This document shows, one piece after another, positions 24,070-33,176 of a DNA stretch of 34,995 bases. Numbering within the stretch: position 1 is the stretch's first letter; each line of letters starts with the position of its first letter. The notes beneath the pieces were generated by a model, which saw nothing but the letters and a program-made list of their open reading frames with translations, searched no databases and was not told where the DNA came from. The DNA is from an uncultured Oligoflexia bacterium (GTDB lineage Bacteria > Bdellovibrionota > Bacteriovoracia > Bacteriovoracales > Bacteriovoracaceae): NCBI GenBank assembly GCA_950061135.1, contig CATLVU010000017.1, forward strand, positions 1-34,995, written 5' to 3'. The position numbers were made by a program, and so were the translations under genes.

Positions 24070-24753
24070 TTAAATTAAAGAGTAAATATAACCAATTGCA
24101 AAGACACAAGCTGTTTTTGCTCTCAAAATTGGAGTATTAAAGCTTAATTTATGAATTGATTCAGGGAGGTTAGATTCGAGTTCATCTTGTGTGAACCCCC
24201 CCTCTGGGCCTATTAATATTAAATTCTCATTTTCTTTATCTATTGGCTGCTTACTATTAGCTGAAGCATCAATATCGCAAACAAAAATATTATCATAATC
24301 TTCATAAACAATTTCTGACAACAGACAGGCCTCAACCTTTGGCATATAGAGATTATTCGATTGCTCAAGTGCAGAGATCATAATCTTTTCCAGTCTCTCA
24401 TAATTAATCTTATAAGATTGAGATCTTTCACTACTTAACAGGTATACTCTTTTAATTCCCATTTCTGTCAGTGAACGAATTGATTCTTCTAAAGCTTCTC
24501 TTTTAAGTATCCCTATTGCCACATCTATTCTTGCTTTAATTTCTTCATGAATACATTCTTCTATCTGAAAAATAATCGATTTTTTCTTAATTTCACAAAC
24601 AAAAGCTGTTGCTCGTTGACCACGACCATTTAAGAGATAAACCTTTTCGTTTTTCTTTAGTCTAACGACATTTATTAAATGATGAGCGTCACTTTTTTCT
24701 AAGCTCTCTCCAACAAAATCATTTAGGTTCTTATCAAAAAATATTGCGCGCAT
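24070..24753 (-). CDS. rsmE: 16S rRNA m3U1498 methyltransferase RsmE
   Basis: RsmE methylates U1498 at N3 in 16S rRNA. The N-terminal PUA-like domain contains DAHHLINVVRLKKNEKV and the SPOUT knot shows LIGPEGGFTQDELE (182-186 GPEGG) and ILRAKTACVFAIGY, a variant of the usual ILRxETA. Length is 227 residues, normal. The start codon lies directly after the prmA stop with no gap, the common prmA-rsmE order, and reading through from prmA is likely. Confidence 0.95.
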   Translation of the reverse strand: MRAIFFDKNLNDFVGESLEKSDAHHLINVVRLKKNEKVYLLNGRGQRATAFVCEIKKKSIIFQIEECIHEEIKARIDVAIGILKREALEESIRSLTEMGIKRVYLLSSERSQSYKINYERLEKIMISALEQSNNLYMPKVEACLLSEIVYEDYDNIFVCDIDASANSKQPIDKENENLILIGPEGGFTQDELESNLPESIHKLSFNTPILRAKTACVFAIGYIYSLI

Positions 24754-25692
24754 TCACTTCCTAAAACTTACACATACCCAGTCATTCTTGATCTCTTTAC
24801 TATCCAGAGCAAGTCCAATACTTTCATAAACTTGGATCAACTCTTCTTCTTGTCCTTTTAATAAACCAGAAACTACTAGGTATCCCCCATCAGCAACAGA
24901 TGAAATTATTATTTCCTTTTCCAAAACAAGTGCATCCAATAAAATATTTGCAAATACAAGATCATAGCTGCTTTTAATTCTTTTTTTATCTTCAGGGCCC
25001 CAAGTATTAATTTTTTCAGAGCTAAATTCATTTAACTCAATATTTTACTTTCAATTTATAATGGCGTCGTGATCAATATCATATAAATCAATTTGAGTTT
25101 CTTGATTAAACCTTCTAACAGCTAGGCCAAGTATTCCAGAGCCACAACCAAAATCTAAAACACTATCGATCATTTGGGTTTTTGATAATTCTACATATTT
25201 TTTTAGGCATAAAAATGTAGTCTCATGATTGCCTGTACCAAAGCCCATGCCTGGATAAATATAAAGAGATTTGGAAGACTCATGTAGTTCTTTTTCCCAA
25301 GACGGCACAATTTTTAGTTTTTCATTGATTTCTATAACTGAATAAGTTTCTCTCCAAGTACTGTTCCAATCCTCTTCTTCAATTTTTGTAATAACTGTCT
25401 CGCTATCTAGCTCAATAATACAAAACTTTTTGAAACTCTCAGCATCCTCTAAGTCTAAAAAATAGTACGCTCTAGGGTGAGCACTTTTAGTCATAAAAAT
25501 ATCTACACTGTCTAAAACATCCTCTGGCAAATTACCACCAGAGTAAGACTTCTCACCAAGCATAGAATCAACTTCTTGTTCATTCAAACAAAACTCTTCA
25601 ATTCCTTGACAGTTATATTTTTGATAGGCCATTGCTCCGGCTCTTTCGTGTTGTTTTTCATCACAGATCAATTGTACTTTTAATGTCGTCAT
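24754..25692 (-). pseudogene. prmA: ribosomal protein L11 methyltransferase, interrupted by two in-frame stops
   Basis: PrmA trimethylates ribosomal protein L11. Across 312 codons one frame encodes the complete protein: PGMGFGTGNHETT, the cofactor motif VLDFGCGSGILGLAV, LYDIDHDA, then NIELNEFSSEK, YDLVFANILLDALV and GYLVVSGLLKGQE. Within it codons 214 (TGA, 25051-25053) and 216 (TAA, 25045-25047) are stops, precisely where the family has NxxxNxxLN after motif II. Both sides are in the same frame and alignment to the family needs no gap. Either two substitutions, or a paired +1/-1 indel (AATTG and AAAA tracts), created them. Translation would give a 213-residue truncated product. The downstream fragment has no good start. 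Confidence 0.85.
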
Positions 25693-25712
25693 CTACCCCT
25701 TATATATCTGAA

Positions 25713-25718
25713 ATTATA
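25713..25718 (-). promoter_or_regulatory. candidate -10 element for prmA-rsmE
   Basis: On the minus strand TATAAT lies 20 bases before the prmA ATG; the -35 region is poor. The remainder of the 118-base divergent gap to udk holds no clear signal beyond the udk ribosome site. Confidence 0.35.
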
Positions 25719-25810
25719 GGCAGAATAGGCTTTATATAAATTTTTCTTAAAGCTCCTTGTCCTTTCCTAAGTACATTATTTGTGTTAAATCCAAAGCTTA
25801 GGAGTATATT

Positions 25811-26419
25811 TTGTATTTAATTGGAATAGCGGGGGGCTCAGGCTCCGGAAAAACTACTTTTGCGAATAAAGTCTTGTCTCATATTGGAGAAGAACATTCC
25901 TTAATTTTATCTATGGATTGTTATTATTTAAACACCCTGCCTGATAAGCTCAAAACACCAAGTGGAAGGTGGAACTTCGATCATCCAGATGCATTTGATT
26001 GGGAATTGCTTACTCAACATTTATCTGACTTCAAACAAGGTAGACCTGTAAAAATTCCTGATTATAATTTTAAATCTAACTCTCGAGTAGAATCAACAGA
26101 ACCTGTACTTCCTAAAAAAATTATTCTTTTTGAAGGGATTTTTTCATTATTTGATTTAGAAATCAGGGAGATGCTAGACATAAAAAGTTTTTTACATGTT
26201 GATTCAGACATGAGGTTTTCGAGAAGACTTCATCGCGATGTAAAAGAAAGAGGTCGTTCCTTAGAGTCTGTCATTGACCAATATTACGAAACCGTTAGAC
26301 CGATGTACCAAAAATATTTAGATCCTCAACGTCAGCACGCTGACTTTGTAGTAGGGGAAGAGACTGATGTTGCAGCAAAAATATTAGCTGCCAGAATTAA
26401 TGAGCTTATTCATGAGTAA
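25811..26419 (+). CDS. udk: uridine kinase
   Basis: Udk phosphorylates uridine and cytidine with ATP or GTP. The P-loop GGSGSGKTTF is at residues 8-17, followed by SMDCYYLN, the NFDHPDAFDW segment, IPDYNF and ILFEGIFSLFD; these are diagnostic of the uridine kinase family. At 202 residues the length is standard. The start is TTG at 25811, fixed by AGGAG at 25800-25804 with a six-base spacing. Its last codons overlap the RNase J start. Confidence 0.95.
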   Translation: MYLIGIAGGSGSGKTTFANKVLSHIGEEHSLILSMDCYYLNTLPDKLKTPSGRWNFDHPDAFDWELLTQHLSDFKQGRPVKIPDYNFKSNSRVESTEPVLPKKIILFEGIFSLFDLEIREMLDIKSFLHVDSDMRFSRRLHRDVKERGRSLESVIDQYYETVRPMYQKYLDPQRQHADFVVGEETDVAAKILAARINELIHE

Positions 26420-28013
26420 ACTCATTATTCACCCTCTTGGGGGGCTAGGAGAAATAGGCTCAAATGCCACTATAATAGAAACCAGTAATTATAATGTTGT
26501 TATTGATTTTGGAATGCTTTTTCCTAAAGATAGATTTTTCGAAATTAACTATCTTTCGATAAATCCTGAAGTATTAAACCTTGATAAACCTTTTATTCTT
26601 TTTATCACTCATGGCCATGAAGATCACATTGGAGCTATCTCTCAGTTAATTAAATTCTATAAGCCTGAGAAAGTGTATGCTTCTAACTTCACCAAGAATC
26701 TTATACATCACAAACTAAAACAGTATAATCAAAGCATTAAGATAGAAACATACACAGAGGATTCAGTACTTGCTGTTGATGATATTGAACTCAATCCTGT
26801 ACATGTAACTCATTCAATACCTGAAACCTTCGGTGTAATTATTTCTCATAAAACCACAGAAACTAATATACTTTTTATTTCTGACTTCAAATTTGATTTA
26901 AACCCACTCTATGAAAAACCTTTTAACTATCAAAAAATACAAAATATCTTCAAAGGCTCTAAGAAAAACATCGCAATGTTAGACAGTACCAATATTCTCA
27001 ACCCAGGTAAAACCTTGTCTGAGTCTGCCTTGAGCTCTGATCTTGAAAAGATTATCTCTCAAGAGAGAAGAAAGTTTTTCACTCTTTTCTCATCAAATGT
27101 TTATCGCCTAAAAAACATCCTAGAACTTTCGAAAAAGCATAACCAAAAAGTTGTTTTAATCGGTCGAAGCATACATAAGTATTTAAATATTGCAGAAGAA
27201 TCTAAATTATTAAAACTAAAAGATTACCCAATAAGAGAGATCGAAGAAGTTAAAAACATAGAAAGCGATAATTTGGTTTTCATTCTAACTGGATGCCAAG
27301 GGGAATTTAAAGGCGCTACTAGGCGAATTGTTAATGGTGATCATAAGCAAATTAAGTTAAAGCAGGGCGATCTATACATTTTTAGCTCTAAAGTAATTCC
27401 AGGGAATGAAAAAGAAGTATATGATTTATACAATAAACTTTCTGAGCAAAACGTAGAAATTATTTCTCACCGTGAAGCAAAAGTTCATGCTTCAGGTCAC
27501 CCAGGAAGAGAAGACTTAAAAGAGCTTATAAATCTTATAAATCCAACCCATTACATACCTATTCATGGTGAATCATATTTTTTAGAAAAACATTCCCTTT
27601 GGATCAAGGAAACGTTTCCTGATATCGATTGTATTAAACTTCATAATCACGATTCTCTTAATGCTATTACTTTAAAAGCAGAACAAAATAGAAAACCAGA
27701 TGATGGCCTATTATTAATTCAAGCTAATAATGAACCAATAGAGAAAGCTGCTATTAGTAAAAGAAGAAAAATTGCACAGAACGGTGCATGCTTTATATCT
27801 ATCTCCTCTATTGACGATATATCTATCAGCCTTATCGGGCTTCCTGATTCACTTGACGATGAATTGAAACGGATAGAACGTCTTATTGTACAGGTTCTTT
27901 CAGATTCGAAAGTCAAAGACTACTCCGAGGAAATCAGAATCAAGATACGACAATTTTTTAAATCTAAATTAGATTATAGACCTATTACTTATGTCCATCT
28001 TCACAAAGATTAA
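26412..28013 (+). CDS. rnj: ribonuclease J
   Basis: RNase J is a metallo-beta-lactamase/beta-CASP exo- and endoribonuclease. The catalytic HGHEDH is at 67-72 when starting at the ATG at 26412 (533 residues); also visible are HVTHSIPET, ISDFKFD, LDSTN, and the beta-CASP motif HASGHPGREDL and YIPIHGE. An in-frame ATG at 26400 would add four residues, but MSKLIIHPLGGLGEIG is the usual beginning. Most RNase J proteins are 550-560 residues; the C-terminal region here is slightly shorter. The gene overlaps udk by eight bases. Confidence 0.94.
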   Translation: MSKLIIHPLGGLGEIGSNATIIETSNYNVVIDFGMLFPKDRFFEINYLSINPEVLNLDKPFILFITHGHEDHIGAISQLIKFYKPEKVYASNFTKNLIHHKLKQYNQSIKIETYTEDSVLAVDDIELNPVHVTHSIPETFGVIISHKTTETNILFISDFKFDLNPLYEKPFNYQKIQNIFKGSKKNIAMLDSTNILNPGKTLSESALSSDLEKIISQERRKFFTLFSSNVYRLKNILELSKKHNQKVVLIGRSIHKYLNIAEESKLLKLKDYPIREIEEVKNIESDNLVFILTGCQGEFKGATRRIVNGDHKQIKLKQGDLYIFSSKVIPGNEKEVYDLYNKLSEQNVEIISHREAKVHASGHPGREDLKELINLINPTHYIPIHGESYFLEKHSLWIKETFPDIDCIKLHNHDSLNAITLKAEQNRKPDDGLLLIQANNEPIEKAAISKRRKIAQNGACFISISSIDDISISLIGLPDSLDDELKRIERLIVQVLSDSKVKDYSEEIRIKIRQFFKSKLDYRPITYVHLHKD

Positions 28014-28314
28014 AAGTTTTATCTTTCCTACTCGTTCAGTCTGTAGTGTATGCCTTAAAAGTTTTAAAGATAAAGATCTTAGAGCACATGACACACTTGC
28101 TTTATGCCCTTCTGACTATAATGACTTCCAAGCATTGAATCATATTTTGTACAAAAGTATTGAGACATCTGTTGACCATCCAGAAAGAGGAGTAGGGATT
28201 TATCAACTCCAAAAAGAACTAATTAGTCAGGGTGTGAAGTCATACATTCTATCGTCTTATAAAGAAGTGGAGGGCGATATTGTAACTGAAATGAAACTTT
28301 TCTGTTTGAAGTAA
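27991..28314 (+). CDS. small cysteine-containing hypothetical protein
   Basis: The 107-residue product is not recognised. Its N-terminus has SVCSVC (Cys18, Cys21) and later His33 and Cys39, compatible with a single zinc site. The C-terminal 50 residues (RGVGIYQLQKELISQGVKSY followed by ILSSYKEVEGD) form a beta-alpha-beta pattern reminiscent of small DUF2007-type modules, a tentative comparison. No signal peptide is present; residues 5-13 are mildly hydrophobic. It overlaps the RNase J end by 23 bases and ends one base before the convergent fasciclin gene stops. It is likely part of the udk-rnj unit. Confidence 0.6.
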   Translation: MSIFTKIKSFIFPTRSVCSVCLKSFKDKDLRAHDTLALCPSDYNDFQALNHILYKSIETSVDHPERGVGIYQLQKELISQGVKSYILSSYKEVEGDIVTEMKLFCLK

Positions 28315-28315
28315 T

Positions 28316-29536
28316 TTAGTCGTTTGCTAAGCCTAAAGCAGCTGCTGTAGCATCATCAATAAGTACTGAATTTACGATGTGTGCAACCCCGTTTGTTGCA
28401 AAGATATCAACATAAGTTATATCTGCCTTTGTTAAGGTATAACTAGGAGTTACTGTTGTACTCAAACTTTGTCTTTCAACCAAAAGCCCATAATTCGAAG
28501 TTGAACTATAGCCTCCAGCCGCAGTATCAAGCCCTAAACTACTTGTGAAGTCTTTTTGTACAACTTTATTTGCAATTACATGATTCGCAACGACTAAGTA
28601 TAATGCATCTGCCGTGGCCACTGTATCCCCTGCAAATACATTGGATATTAAAAGAGTAACATCTGCTGTTGTAAAAACTCCATCGCTATTTAAGTCTAAT
28701 GTTTTATCAAAAGCATCGTTACTTGGGGCAAAGACAGTATAGTTGCTTGAATTATTATTTAATATTGTAGATAACTTTGTTCCTTGTGATGTATTCTGAT
28801 CAATAAATAAAACGACAGTTTCAAGAGAAGATAATTCACTTGTATTAACAACTCTTTCTAATAAAGTTTGGTTAGAATCAAAATCCGGTGATAAACCTAG
28901 TCCTGTTGCAGTTGCATCGTCAATCAAAATACTATTAATCACGTGAGCTACGCCATTCGTAGCCTCAACATCTTTAAGTACAACCATTGCCTGTGTTGGC
29001 GAATAGCTTGGTCTTATTGTTACTTCAAAATCTAAAAGTTCTACTAATAATCCAAAGTTCGAATCTGATGAATAATTTCCAGCTAATGTATCAACTTCTA
29101 AATTATTAGATAAATCTGTGCTTAGAACTTTTCCACTAACTACATGATTTGCAACAACTGTATATAAAGCGTTCGCTGCGTTTGTCACACTCCCAAGAGT
29201 ACTTACTAATATTCCAATATCATTTCCTCCAAAAGAACCGTCAGAGTCTAAATCAAGAACTCGGTCAAAAGCTGTATTTGAAGGCGCAAAAACAGTATAC
29301 TGTCCGCTACTTGCAAGTAGCTCACTTAAAAGTGTTTGCTCTGTTGTATTCTCGTCAATAAAGCCTACTAATAATTCCAAAGACGATAATTCTGATGTTA
29401 TAACCACTGTCTCTAAAAGGTTCTTATCAGCATTATTCTTACTACTAGAACTTCTTTCTGACACAGACTCAGAAGTATCTCCGATACATGACAAGAAAAA
29501 AGTAAAAGAATATAAAGTCAGTATTAGTATTTTCAC
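28316..29536 (-). CDS. lipoprotein with two fasciclin (FAS1) domains and EF-hand-like loops
   Basis: Residues 1-16 are a lipoprotein-type signal with Cys17 (FFLSC; Phe at -3 is not ideal). Two tandem FAS1 repeats follow (about 41-215 and 226-403), each with YTVFAPSN, ALYxVVANHV, and ATNGVAHxxNSxLIDDATA. FAS1 domains mediate adhesion or interactions outside the cell. Each repeat has, after YTVFAPSNxAFD, an inserted loop with alternating acidic residues: DLDSDGSFGGND (95-106) and DLNSDGVFTTAD (281-292), as in EF-hand/dockerin calcium sites. The start is GTG at 29536 with no clear Shine-Dalgarno. Likely an outer-membrane or surface lipoprotein. Confidence 0.85.
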   Translation of the reverse strand: MKILILTLYSFTFFLSCIGDTSESVSERSSSSKNNADKNLLETVVITSELSSLELLVGFIDENTTEQTLLSELLASSGQYTVFAPSNTAFDRVLDLDSDGSFGGNDIGILVSTLGSVTNAANALYTVVANHVVSGKVLSTDLSNNLEVDTLAGNYSSDSNFGLLVELLDFEVTIRPSYSPTQAMVVLKDVEATNGVAHVINSILIDDATATGLGLSPDFDSNQTLLERVVNTSELSSLETVVLFIDQNTSQGTKLSTILNNNSSNYTVFAPSNDAFDKTLDLNSDGVFTTADVTLLISNVFAGDTVATADALYLVVANHVIANKVVQKDFTSSLGLDTAAGGYSSTSNYGLLVERQSLSTTVTPSYTLTKADITYVDIFATNGVAHIVNSVLIDDATAAALGLAND

Positions 29537-29543
29537 TAAAAAT

Positions 29544-29571
29544 TTATCGGAGAAGTATTAAAAAATATTTA
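29544..29571 (-). promoter_or_regulatory. possible sigma-28-like promoter of the fasciclin gene
   Basis: On the minus strand TAAA (29568-29571), 16 bases, then TCCGATAA (29544-29551). The consensus spacing is 15, so this is one base too long. The predicted start would fall close to the GTG, so the message would be nearly leaderless. Confidence 0.3.
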
Positions 29572-29591
29572 AGATTGTTTTAGTCGGCCAT

Positions 29592-29616
29592 AAAAAGGCC
29601 ATCACTAAGGATGGCC
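29592..29616 (-). terminator. intrinsic terminator after ftsZ
   Basis: On the minus strand GGCCATC-CTTAGT-GATGGCC is a perfect seven-pair stem followed at once by TTTTT. It lies 28 bases past the ftsZ stop and closes the dcw operon. An overlapping alternative pairing (TCGGCCAT with ATGGCCGA) also exists. Confidence 0.88.
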
Positions 29617-29644
29617 GATTCTATTATTTTGAGTTCTTCTTGTC

Positions 29645-31084
29645 TTATTCTTCTCTTCTTAAGTATGAAGGTGTATCAAATTCATCATCTTCAAAGTTTA
29701 AAAAACCAAGTTTTTCAGCGATTGACTTTGATTTTGCCTGAGTATTTGACGCTACATCGTTTCCAATATTCGCAGCAGGTTTCTTTTCTGCCTCTGTAGT
29801 TGTCTTTCTTTCTTGGTTATACACACTTGCAGCAGATCTAATTGAATCAACTAAGCTTTTCGGAGCTGTCTCTGAAATATTTGCTTCAACTCTTTCTTGC
29901 TCACTTTCAATTTGATGTTCTTTAACTTCTGTATTTGCTCTATCAGCTAAAAATCCATCAAGTCCGCTAGTATCTTGAGAAGCACTCACTTCTACTGATG
30001 TCGTTTCCTCTGTAACTGCTGGAGCTTCTTCCTCAATAATTGTCGGCTCTAATTGTAAAATACTTTCTGTTTTTGGTTTTTCAACTCGTGCTCTATTAGA
30101 TGCTAAAGTTACTCTTTCACGACTTCCATTTAAGCCTGTTGCAATAACCGTGACTTTAACTTCATCGCCCATGTCTTCATCTACTACAGTTCCAAAAATA
30201 ATCTCTGCTTCTTCATCAGCAGCTTCCATTATTAATGTCATTGCTGAATTTGTTTCATGCATTGATAAAGTTTCATTTCCTGTAATATTAACAATGATCC
30301 CTGTTGCACCATCAATGCTAATATCTTCTAAAAGAGGAGAGCTTATTGCATCTTTTGCGGCCTTAATTGATCTTTCAGGTCCTGTTGCAATCCCTGTTCC
30401 CATTAATGACAGGCCTTTGTTTGCCATTACTGTACTCACATCTGCAAAGTCAGCATTAATAAAACCAGTATTGTTAATTAAATCAGAAATACCTTGAACT
30501 GCATGAAGTAAAACTTCATCTGCTTTTTTAAATGTATCAACCAGAGACAAACTTTCGCCTGCAATTTGAAGTAATCTTTGATTAGGAATAGTAATTAAGG
30601 AATCAACACATTCTTCAAGAGTTTGAATTCCGTAGTCTGCTTGTTTCATTCTTTTACGTCCTTCAAACATAAAAGGCTTAGTCACAACACCAACTGTAAG
30701 AGCTCCGATTTCTCTTGCAAGCTTTGCAATAACTGGCGCAGCTCCAGTACCGGTACCACCACCCATTCCTGCAGTTACAAATACCATATCTGCGCCATCA
30801 ATATATTCACTTATTCTTTCATAGTCATCTAAAGCCGCTTTTCTTCCAACTTCTGGGTTTGCACCAGCTCCAAGACCTTTTGTTAAAGTTTCTCCAAGCT
30901 GAATTTTAACCGGAGCAAGATTTGCTGCGAGAGCTTGTGAATCAGTGTTTGCAACTATAAATTCAACCCCAGAAAGACCTGAGCGAATCATTGTATTGAC
31001 AGCATTACAACCACCGCCACCGACACCAATAACTTTTATTTTTGCGCCCGAGTTAAACTCGTCTTTATCAGTTACTTCAAACAT
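29645..31084 (-). CDS. ftsZ: cell division protein FtsZ
   Basis: FtsZ polymerises into the division ring. GTP-binding motifs are [14 protein letters not shown] (20-32) and GGGTGTG (108-114) in the tubulin signature; the T7 loop NADFAD and the globular end TVIATGL follow. After about residue 320 comes a 145-residue, glutamate/serine-rich linker, then the conserved C-terminal peptide DTPSYLRR (470-477), which binds FtsA. Total length is 479 residues. A GGAGG lies before the ATG. It is the last gene of the mur-fts operon, 12 bases after ftsA. Confidence 0.98.
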   Translation of the reverse strand: MFEVTDKDEFNSGAKIKVIGVGGGGCNAVNTMIRSGLSGVEFIVANTDSQALAANLAPVKIQLGETLTKGLGAGANPEVGRKAALDDYERISEYIDGADMVFVTAGMGGGTGTGAAPVIAKLAREIGALTVGVVTKPFMFEGRKRMKQADYGIQTLEECVDSLITIPNQRLLQIAGESLSLVDTFKKADEVLLHAVQGISDLINNTGFINADFADVSTVMANKGLSLMGTGIATGPERSIKAAKDAISSPLLEDISIDGATGIIVNITGNETLSMHETNSAMTLIMEAADEEAEIIFGTVVDEDMGDEVKVTVIATGLNGSRERVTLASNRARVEKPKTESILQLEPTIIEEEAPAVTEETTSVEVSASQDTSGLDGFLADRANTEVKEHQIESEQERVEANISETAPKSLVDSIRSAASVYNQERKTTTEAEKKPAANIGNDVASNTQAKSKSIAEKLGFLNFEDDEFDTPSYLRREE

Positions 31085-31096
31085 ATTTCCTCCGAT

Positions 31097-32353
31097 TTAA
31101 AATATTTCTTTAAAAACGTTTCTAATAGAGTCACTAAATCTTCCAATTATATCTGACTCAGAATTTGTATCTATTTTTTGTTTTTCAACTTGTTTAGATT
31201 TAGCTTTAAGCTTACCTGATCTATTGGCCTCTAAAAGTAGACCTAATACTGTTGAAAATTTAGGATTTTGCATAACATTGGTCATGGAACCAAATGGGCG
31301 AGGGTAGCCAACTTTAGCTGGTTTTTCTAAAATAAATTCTCCAAGCTCAGACAAATCCTTTATCAAAGCACCACCTCCAGTAATAATATACCCTCCAGTG
31401 ATGAGCGAACCTAATTCTTTTTCTTCGATTATATCTTTTACAATATTAAATAATTCTTCTGCTCTGGCACCTAAAACACTTGCAACTTCACCAATTTGAA
31501 CTTCTCTAGGTTTGGTTCCAGAAAGTCCACTAACAGTAATATGTGATGAGCTATTTACCTTTTCAGCCAAAACTGAACCATGATTAATTTTTACTCTTTC
31601 TGCTTCGTTATGAGGGATTTTAAGCGCAACTGCTAAATCATTAGTAAAATGATTACCTCCAACGGGAATAATTTGTGAATGGACCAGACTTCCATCCTTC
31701 CAAACAGCGATGTCAGTTGTTCCGCCACCAATATCGATTAATGCTACACCGAGGTCTTTTTCTTCTGTTGTTAATACCGATCTTGAAGATGCTATAGGTT
31801 GTAGAATTATATTATTTGCTTCAATTCCTGCAGCTTCAACACATTTGAGCATATTTTGAATTAAAGAAGTTTTTCCTGTAACAATATGAACATGGGCTTC
31901 AAGTCTTGAGCCACACATCCCAATAGGGTTTTTTACACCTTTAGTATTATCGACTCTGTATTCTTGAGGAATAACATGCAAAATTTCTCTATCAGAAGGA
32001 ATAAGAACAGCTTTAGCTGCCTCAATAACTCTTTCTATGTCTGCTCTTTCAATTTCAGCGCCTTTTACAGCAACAACACCTGAAGAATTAAAACAATAGA
32101 TATGATTTCCTGCAACTCCAATCGTAGCACTTTTGATAACAGAGTTTCCTGCCATCATTTTAGCTTCTTCAATTGAACATCTAATTGAATTAATTGTTTT
32201 ATCGATATTTACTACGGAGCCTTTTTTAAGGCCGTAACTTGGGTGGGAACCCACACCGATTATTTCTAAATTTTCATTTTCTCTTGTAGCTATGGTCGTG
32301 CACACTTTAGTTGTACCAACATCAAGAGCTACGACTAAATCTTTATCCTTCAT
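31097..32353 (-). CDS. ftsA: cell division protein FtsA
   Basis: FtsA is an actin-like ATPase that tethers FtsZ to the membrane. ATP-binding motifs are LDVGTTKVCTTIA near the N-terminus, LIDIGGGTTDIAVW and IITGGGALIKDL. The C-terminal FSDSIRNVFKEIF is an amphipathic helix expected to bind the membrane. The ATG at 32353 is chosen (418 residues): AAAGGA lies 8 bases ahead and MKDKDLVVALDVGTTK is a standard start. A GTG at 32383 would add ten residues without a ribosome site. It lies between ftsQ and ftsZ. Confidence 0.97.
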   Translation of the reverse strand: MKDKDLVVALDVGTTKVCTTIATRENENLEIIGVGSHPSYGLKKGSVVNIDKTINSIRCSIEEAKMMAGNSVIKSATIGVAGNHIYCFNSSGVVAVKGAEIERADIERVIEAAKAVLIPSDREILHVIPQEYRVDNTKGVKNPIGMCGSRLEAHVHIVTGKTSLIQNMLKCVEAAGIEANNIILQPIASSRSVLTTEEKDLGVALIDIGGGTTDIAVWKDGSLVHSQIIPVGGNHFTNDLAVALKIPHNEAERVKINHGSVLAEKVNSSSHITVSGLSGTKPREVQIGEVASVLGARAEELFNIVKDIIEEKELGSLITGGYIITGGGALIKDLSELGEFILEKPAKVGYPRPFGSMTNVMQNPKFSTVLGLLLEANRSGKLKAKSKQVEKQKIDTNSESDIIGRFSDSIRNVFKEIF

Positions 32354-32432
32354 TCGAGAGTCCTTTCTCAGCCGTGATTTCACACAGTTACAGATTCATT
32401 CTGTTTGGAGCGTAGCGCACCTAACTAAAATT

Positions 32433-33167
32433 CTAGATTGTGTCAGAGAACTTGACAACAATTTTTTTGTGATTTGTCAGATTTATAATGGTTGGAATTT
32501 TCTCTTTGGAACTCATATAAGCAATGATTTCTTGAAGTTTTTTGACTTTTTCACTCCAGTATTCACTTCCCATAAACACACTTGAGGGCTTATTTGTTAC
32601 AGATAAAATAAAAGTTAATTCTTTTTTCTCATTTAAAATTACCTCAGAAATTTTTGATCTAAATTCTTTGGTCATCTCGTTCATTATACTTGTTATTTTT
32701 TTATGAAAAGTATCATTAATTAAAGCAACAGGTAGCGCTAAATAGGGCAGCTCTGATTTTATTTTCTTTTCTGCACGCAATAGAACTTCATAAGTTGGAT
32801 CATATAATTCTCCGTTATCTACAAGCAAAGCAGTGTAAAACTCTTCTCCACCTTTTTTATAAATTTGCACTTTCATCAAAGGTTCAGGACAGTCGTAGTT
32901 AAACTTAAGCATGTTCTCAACTGGACTATATTTGACATTGTATTGAGAAATAAAATATTTCTCATCAAGTTTTTCATCAACAATTTTTTGCTTAACATCG
33001 TAGAGAGATTTTTTTTGCTCAAAGGCTTTAATTAATTCTAAAGTAAGCCTTCCAACACTCTGAGTAGGGCAATTTCCAAAAGAAGTTCTATATTTAATTT
33101 TTTCTTCAACGTACTTAGGTGTTGCTGCAAATAAGTTAAAAGAAATAAGTAATAAAAAATACTTCAT
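32433..33167 (-). CDS. ftsQ: divergent FtsQ/DivIB-type division protein
   Basis: The gene occupies the ftsQ slot between murB and ftsA. FtsQ links early and late divisome proteins through its periplasmic domain. The C-terminal beta domain fits the family: FYTALLVDNGELYDP, ELPYLALPVAL, KELTFILSVTNKPSSVFMGS, then EYWSEKVKKLQEIIAYM and IPTIINLTNHKKIVVKF, which parallels FtsQ ends. Atypically, it begins MKYFLLLISFNLFAATPKYV: there is almost no cytoplasmic tail and the N-terminus looks like a cleavable signal peptide. A canonical POTRA segment is hard to see. Two cysteines (33 and 93) could form a disulfide. Length is 244 residues. Identification relies on C-terminal pattern and synteny. Confidence 0.72.
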   Translation of the reverse strand: MKYFLLLISFNLFAATPKYVEEKIKYRTSFGNCPTQSVGRLTLELIKAFEQKKSLYDVKQKIVDEKLDEKYFISQYNVKYSPVENMLKFNYDCPEPLMKVQIYKKGGEEFYTALLVDNGELYDPTYEVLLRAEKKIKSELPYLALPVALINDTFHKKITSIMNEMTKEFRSKISEVILNEKKELTFILSVTNKPSSVFMGSEYWSEKVKKLQEIIAYMSSKEKIPTIINLTNHKKIVVKFSDTI

Positions 33168-33176
33168 TATAAAATT

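Noticed and set aside
30150-30497. Rightward 115-codon frame
   Set aside because: Shadow of the conserved GTPase core of ftsZ; low-complexity serine-rich translation.
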